A stretch of DNA of 64,000 nt from Microbacterium marinum (GTDB taxonomy: Bacteria > Actinomycetota > Actinomycetes > Actinomycetales > Microbacteriaceae): assembly GCF_014204835.1 (NCBI RefSeq), contig NZ_JACHMD010000001.1, positions 2,480,001-2,544,000 of the forward strand, in the 5' to 3' direction. Below, in pieces: positions 60,259-64,000 of the stretch; position 1 is the first letter of the stretch, and each line of letters begins with the position of its first letter. The notes beneath the pieces were generated by a model that saw only the letters and a program-made list of their open reading frames with translations, ran no database searches and was not told the DNA's origin. A program made the position numbers and the translations under genes.

Positions 60259-60594
60259 TCAGTGGTTGAAGACGATGAGCAGGAGACCGCCGAGGACCGC
60301 GAGCCCGCAGACGGTGAACGAGGCGCACGCGGCGACGAAGGCGACACGCTTCTGCGCCGCGGTGAGCGGACTCTTCCGCGCGGCCTTCGCGGCGGCTTTC
60401 GCCGCCCGCTTGCGGTCCTTATCGGTGATGACCGTCAGGGCATCGGTGAACTCAGCCGGCGCGACGACGGGCGCCTTGCCGGCGCGCACGAGCAGCCGGA
60501 CGCCGATCGCGTAGAAGGTGACCACCAGCGAGGCGGCCAGCATTGCGGCGATGAACACCTGCAGGAAGGCGAACCAATCGATCGCGACGTTCAT
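60259..60594 (-). CDS. Small two-helix membrane protein coupled to pit
   Basis: 111 residues with an N-terminal helix (about 8-33, FLQVFIAAMLAASLVVTFYAIG), a basic cytoplasmic loop with RKRAAKAAAKAARKS (about 60-75) and a C-terminal helix (about 83-108). I recognise no domain. Its ATG overlaps the pit stop by four bases, so it is translated with the phosphate transporter and probably works with it or regulates it. That partnership is inferred only from coupling. Confidence 0.7.
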   Translation of the reverse strand: MNVAIDWFAFLQVFIAAMLAASLVVTFYAIGVRLLVRAGKAPVVAPAEFTDALTVITDKDRKRAAKAAAKAARKSPLTAAQKRVAFVAACASFTVCGLAVLGGLLLIVFNH

Positions 60595-61847
60595 CGTCCC
60601 TCCTCCGAGCTCTCGTCACGACGCGCGGTCGACGCGGACCGCGCTTCGGCGCGCTCCGCGCGGAGCTGCCGACGGGTGGGCGGCGGATTGCGCTTGACCT
60701 TGACCGCTCGCCCCGAGTGCGCCACCTCGCTCATCGCGTTCGAGTGCGTGACCTCGTTGCGGCGCGAGCGGAGGAAGATGCCGAGGATGATCGCGACGGC
60801 GATCACCGCACCGACCAGCACGCCCACGAGCTGCCCCAGCCAGACGACGATGAGTGCCGCGAGGGCTCCGACCGTGCCGGCCGCCGGGAGCGTGAGGACC
60901 CAGCCGATCATGATGCGACCGACCGTCCCCCAACGCACCTTCGAACCGCGGCGGCCGAGCCCGGACCCGATGACGGATCCGGATGCGACCTGGGTGGTCG
61001 ACAGGGCGAAACCGAGGGCGCTCGAGGCGAGGATCGTCGACGCCGTCGACGCCTCCGCCGAGAAGCCCTGGGCCGGCTTGACGTCGGTGAGTCCCTTGCC
61101 GAGGGTGCGGATGATGCGCCACCCTCCCATGTAGGTGCCGAGGGCGATCGTCACACCGCAGGCGATGATCACCCACAGCTCCGGCTCGTGGTGCGCGGCG
61201 GACTGCCATCCGACGGTGATCATCGCGAGGGTGATGACACCCATCGTCTTCTGGGCGTCGTTGGTGCCGTGGGCGAGCGCGACGAGCGACGAGGTGAAGA
61301 TCTGCCCCCACCGGAATCCGTCTCGCCCGTCAGGCTTCGAGTCGTATCGCCGGGTGACGGCGTAGGCGACCTTCGTCACGGTGAAGGCGATGATGCCCGC
61401 CGTCAGCGGGGCGATGAGCGCGGGCAGCACGACCTTGGAGAGGACGACGCCGAAGTCGATGGCGGAGACGCTGGCACCGACCAGGGTGGCACCGATCAGG
61501 CCGCCGAACAGCGCGTGCGACGAGCTGGAGGGAAGACCCAGGAGCCAGGTCAGCATGTTCCAGGTGATCGCGCCGATCAGGCCGGCGAAGATGATGGCCG
61601 GAAAGATCTCGACCGATATCTGGTCTTCCCGGACGATTCCGCCCGAGATGGTCTTGGCGACCTCGGTGGACAAGAACGCGCCCACCAGGTTGAGCACGGC
61701 TGCCAGGAGCACGGCGACCTTGGGCCGCAACGCGCCGGTGGCGATGGGAGTCGCCATGGCGTTGGCCGTGTCATGGAAGCCGTTGGTGAAGTCGAAGAAG
61801 AGCGCCAGGGCGATGACCAGGACGACGATGAGGGCTGCGGTTTCCAC
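60591..61847 (-). CDS. pit: Inorganic phosphate transporter (Pit/PHO4 family)
   Basis: 418-residue low-affinity phosphate carrier. The PHO4 duplicated signature is clear: DFTNGFHDTANAMATPIATGA in the first half (quoted in part: FTNGFHDTANAMATPI) and ALAHGTNDAQKTMGVITLA in the second. About ten helices; the C-terminal 70 residues are basic and cytoplasmic. The start is GTG 61847, preceded by GGAAAG. It uses proton or metal-phosphate symport in known members. Overlaps the small membrane protein gene by four bases. Confidence 0.93.
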   Translation of the reverse strand: METAALIVVLVIALALFFDFTNGFHDTANAMATPIATGALRPKVAVLLAAVLNLVGAFLSTEVAKTISGGIVREDQISVEIFPAIIFAGLIGAITWNMLTWLLGLPSSSSHALFGGLIGATLVGASVSAIDFGVVLSKVVLPALIAPLTAGIIAFTVTKVAYAVTRRYDSKPDGRDGFRWGQIFTSSLVALAHGTNDAQKTMGVITLAMITVGWQSAAHHEPELWVIIACGVTIALGTYMGGWRIIRTLGKGLTDVKPAQGFSAEASTASTILASSALGFALSTTQVASGSVIGSGLGRRGSKVRWGTVGRIMIGWVLTLPAAGTVGALAALIVVWLGQLVGVLVGAVIAVAIILGIFLRSRRNEVTHSNAMSEVAHSGRAVKVKRNPPPTRRQLRAERAEARSASTARRDESSEEGR

Positions 61848-62005
61848 AGTTCGCTTTCCGTCGGGGGCGGGGGAACGGGTGCCGCGGCGATCGGCGTTGC
61901 GAACGAAAAGTTCACCCTGGCGTCACCTGTCGTTCAACCGGGCCTGAGAAATCCTCGCACACGACGCCTGTACGCATAACCCGTTCCCGCCATCGACGGG
62001 TCGGT

Positions 62006-62011
62006 TAGCGT
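62006..62011 (+). promoter_or_regulatory. -10 box of ptrB (TAGCGT)
   Basis: TAGCGT, spacer ggaccg, GTG at 62018; leaderless geometry. Confidence 0.6.
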
Positions 62012-62017
62012 GGACCG

Positions 62018-64000
62018 GTGACCACCGACGCACTGCAGCCCCCCGTCGCCGACGCCCGTCCGATCATCCGCACCCACCACGGCGACGCGGTCGAGGACCG
62101 CTACGAGTGGCTCCGCGCGAAGGAGGATGCCGACGTGCTGGCGCACCTGACCGCGGAGAACTCGTTCACCGAGGCGCGCACGGCCCATCTCGAGCCGCTC
62201 CGCGAGCGGATCTTCGAGGAGATCAAGGGCCGCACGCTCGAGACGGACCTCTCGGTCCCCTCGCGACGCGGCGACTGGTGGTACTACGCCCGCACCGTGG
62301 AGGGCCGCCAGTATGGCATCCACTGCCGCGCACCGATCGCCGATCCCTCCGACTGGACGCCGCCCCTGCTCTCCCCGGATTCCGACGTCCCCGGCGAGCA
62401 GGTGCTCCTGGACGGGAACGTCGAGGCCGACGGTCACGAGTTCTTCTCACTCGGGAGCCTCGACATCTCGAACGACGGGACCCGGATGCTCTACGGCGTC
62501 GACACCGCTGGCGACGAGAGGTACACGCTGCGCATCCGCGACCTGGTGGCCGGCGCCGACTTCGGCGACGTCATCGAAGGCACCTTCTCGGGCGCGGTCT
62601 TCTCCCCCGACGGCCGTCACGTCGTCTACACCACGGTCGACGACGCCTGGCGGCCCGACACGGTGTGGCTGCACGAGGTGGGCACGGATGCCGCGTCGGA
62701 CCGGAAGCTCTTCACCGAACCCGACGAGCGGTACTGGGTCGGCGCCGGATTCACGCGCAGCGACAAGTACCTCGTCATCGGCGTGGGCTCATCGATCACC
62801 TCGGAGGAGTTCCTGGTCGACGCGGACGACCTGACGGCCGAGCCGCGCGCGGTGTGGCCGCGCCGCGAGGGAGTCGAGTACTCGCTCACCCACGCCGTCG
62901 TGGGAGGCGAGGACGTGCTGTACATCCTCCACAACGACGGTGCACTCGATTTCGAGCTGGTGCGCGTCGCGGCATCCGATCCGATGGGCGAGCGGCACGT
63001 CGTCGTACCGCACGAGCCGGGTCGGCGTCTGCTGGACGTCTCGGCCTACCGCGACTGGGCGATCACCGAGTACCGCCGCGACGGCCTCGCTCGCGTCGGC
63101 ATCCTCGACTACGCCACGGACGCGGTCCGCGAGATCGGCTTCGACGAGGAGCTGTACGCCGTCGGCGCCTCCGGCTCGGCGGAGTGGGCGCCGCCGGTGA
63201 TCCGCCTGGGCTTCGCGTCGTTCGTCACTCCCAGCACCGTCTTCGACTACGACGTGGAGCGCGCACAGCTCCTCCTCCGCAAGCAGCAGCCGGTCCTCGG
63301 CGGGTACGACGCGACGGAGTACGGGCAGGAGCGCGTCTGGGCCACCGCCGCAGACGGCACCCGCATCCCGGTGTCCCTGGTGTGGAAGCGGAGCCACGGC
63401 CACCCGGGCGACGCTCCGCGCCCGCTGCACCTGTACGGGTACGGATCGTACGAGCACTCGATCGAGCCCGGGTTCTCCGTGGCACGACTGTCGCTGCTGG
63501 ACCGCGGCGTCATCTTCGCGATCGCGCATGTGCGCGGCGGCGGCGAGATGGGGCGTCAGTGGTACGAGGACGGCAAGCTGCTCGCCAAGCGCAACACCTT
63601 CACCGATTTCGTCGACGTCGCTCGGCACCTCGTCGATCAGGGCTACACGCAGCCCGACCGCCTCGTCGCCGAGGGCGGCTCGGCCGGCGGTCTGCTCATG
63701 GGTGCCGTCGCGAACCTCGCCCCGGAGCTGTTCGCCGGAATCGTCGCGGGCGTGCCGTTCGTCGACGCCCTGACGACGATCCTCGACCCCTCCCTCCCCC
63801 TCACGGTCATCGAGTGGGACGAGTGGGGCGACCCGCTCCACAACCCCGACGTGTACGCCTACATGAAGTCGTACTCGCCGTACGAGAACGTCCGAGAGGG
63901 TGTCACGTACCCGCGGATCCTCGCGGTCACCTCCCTCAACGACACCCGCGTCTTCTACGTCGAGCCGGCGAAGTGGGTGGCGAGGCTTCGCGAGGTCGGA
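62018..64000 (+). CDS. ptrB: Oligopeptidase B-like S9 peptidase, truncated by the window
   Basis: 661 codons are present and the gene runs off the right edge; full oligopeptidase B is about 690-720 residues. The N-terminus (RPIIRTHHGDAVEDRYEWLR) matches S9A/oligopeptidase B, followed by a seven-bladed propeller (about 75-400). The hydrolase domain shows YGYGSYE, HVRGGGEMGRQWYEDGK and nucleophile Ser555 in GGSAGGLLMG; the catalytic Asp lies in SLNDTRV, and the His is outside the window. It cleaves peptides after basic residues in known members. Start GTG 62018. Confidence 0.93.
   Translation, partial: MTTDALQPPVADARPIIRTHHGDAVEDRYEWLRAKEDADVLAHLTAENSFTEARTAHLEPLRERIFEEIKGRTLETDLSVPSRRGDWWYYARTVEGRQYGIHCRAPIADPSDWTPPLLSPDSDVPGEQVLLDGNVEADGHEFFSLGSLDISNDGTRMLYGVDTAGDERYTLRIRDLVAGADFGDVIEGTFSGAVFSPDGRHVVYTTVDDAWRPDTVWLHEVGTDAASDRKLFTEPDERYWVGAGFTRSDKYLVIGVGSSITSEEFLVDADDLTAEPRAVWPRREGVEYSLTHAVVGGEDVLYILHNDGALDFELVRVAASDPMGERHVVVPHEPGRRLLDVSAYRDWAITEYRRDGLARVGILDYATDAVREIGFDEELYAVGASGSAEWAPPVIRLGFASFVTPSTVFDYDVERAQLLLRKQQPVLGGYDATEYGQERVWATAADGTRIPVSLVWKRSHGHPGDAPRPLHLYGYGSYEHSIEPGFSVARLSLLDRGVIFAIAHVRGGGEMGRQWYEDGKLLAKRNTFTDFVDVARHLVDQGYTQPDRLVAEGGSAGGLLMGAVANLAPELFAGIVAGVPFVDALTTILDPSLPLTVIEWDEWGDPLHNPDVYAYMKSYSPYENVREGVTYPRILAVTSLNDTRVFYVEPAKWVARLREVG

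Noticed and set aside
1..64000. Prophage, IS element, integron or CRISPR array
   Set aside because: No transposase, integrase, phage structural gene, cas gene or regularly spaced repeat was seen; composition is even.
1..64000. tRNA, rRNA, tmRNA or riboswitch
   Set aside because: No cloverleaf-like region or known aptamer core was found in any intergenic gap; the gaps are short and described above.

Overview
The window is ordinary core chromosome of a high-GC actinobacterium, most likely a Microbacterium or close relative in Microbacteriaceae. The evidence is the roughly 70% GC content and the block clgR-DUF3046-recA-recX-miaB-miaA-dapF downstream of ftsK-pgsA-cinA. Further evidence is the glutamate-type ABC operon beside RNA methyltransferase-rplT-rpmI-infC, the bifunctional PriA in place of HisA, ThyX, and the many TANNNT boxes 6-8 bases before start codons. 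I see no phage, IS element, CRISPR array, tRNA or rRNA gene. No gene-free stretch exceeds 300 bases; the longest are 41122-41417 (pnp leader) and 12189-12477 (LexA control region).

Layout. 1-7.2 kb (minus): pheT (cut by the edge), pheS, gluDCBA, a SpoU RNA methyltransferase, rplT, rpmI, infC. 7.4-12.2 kb: a DUF1844 gene (+), then on minus SseB-like, priA, hisH, hisB, hisC and a LysM protein. 12.5-17.4 kb: lexA (+, divergent from the LysM gene across a shared SOS box), an S9 peptidase (+), hflX (-), an RsmC-like methyltransferase (+). 17.4-31.4 kb (minus): dapF, miaA, miaB, recX, recA, DUF3046, clgR, cinA, pgsA, ftsK, a GNAT enzyme, RNase J, dapA, thyX. 31.4-33.9 kb (+): thioredoxin-like protein, DUF4395 membrane protein, OsmC, TIGR01777 epimerase. 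33.9-41.1 kb (minus): TPR-like protein, dapB, TSUP transporter, phosphotransferase, histidine phosphatase, aldo/keto-reductase-like protein, pnp. 41.4-50.4 kb (mixed): DUF5302, a GT4-SGNH fusion, DedA, FMN reductase plus luciferase-like monooxygenase, acyltransferase, ald with an Lrp-type regulator, a 2OG-Fe(II) oxygenase. 50.4-64 kb: rpsO, an MFS exporter, a VanY carboxypeptidase, FKBP, YceI, PrsW, FAH-family hydrolase, DUF4190, aspA, a phosphodiesterase, a Pit transporter with a small partner, and an oligopeptidase B cut by the right edge.

Themes. The SOS system is well represented: lexA, recA, recX and a LysM protein placed like known SOS division inhibitors, with two clear LexA boxes. Three scattered genes (dapA, dapB, dapF) belong to the diaminopimelate/lysine route. 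Twenty genes carry a TANNNT hexamer 6-8 bases before the start codon, which implies leaderless or nearly leaderless mRNAs. The most unusual items are the infC start (ATC behind a good Shine-Dalgarno), the six-repeat N-terminal region of the VanY protein, the glycosyltransferase-SGNH fusion, the aldo/keto reductase that has lost three of four catalytic residues, the thioredoxin/DUF4395/OsmC thiol cluster, and a strongly over-represented heptamer GGATGCC/GGCATCC spread through the window.
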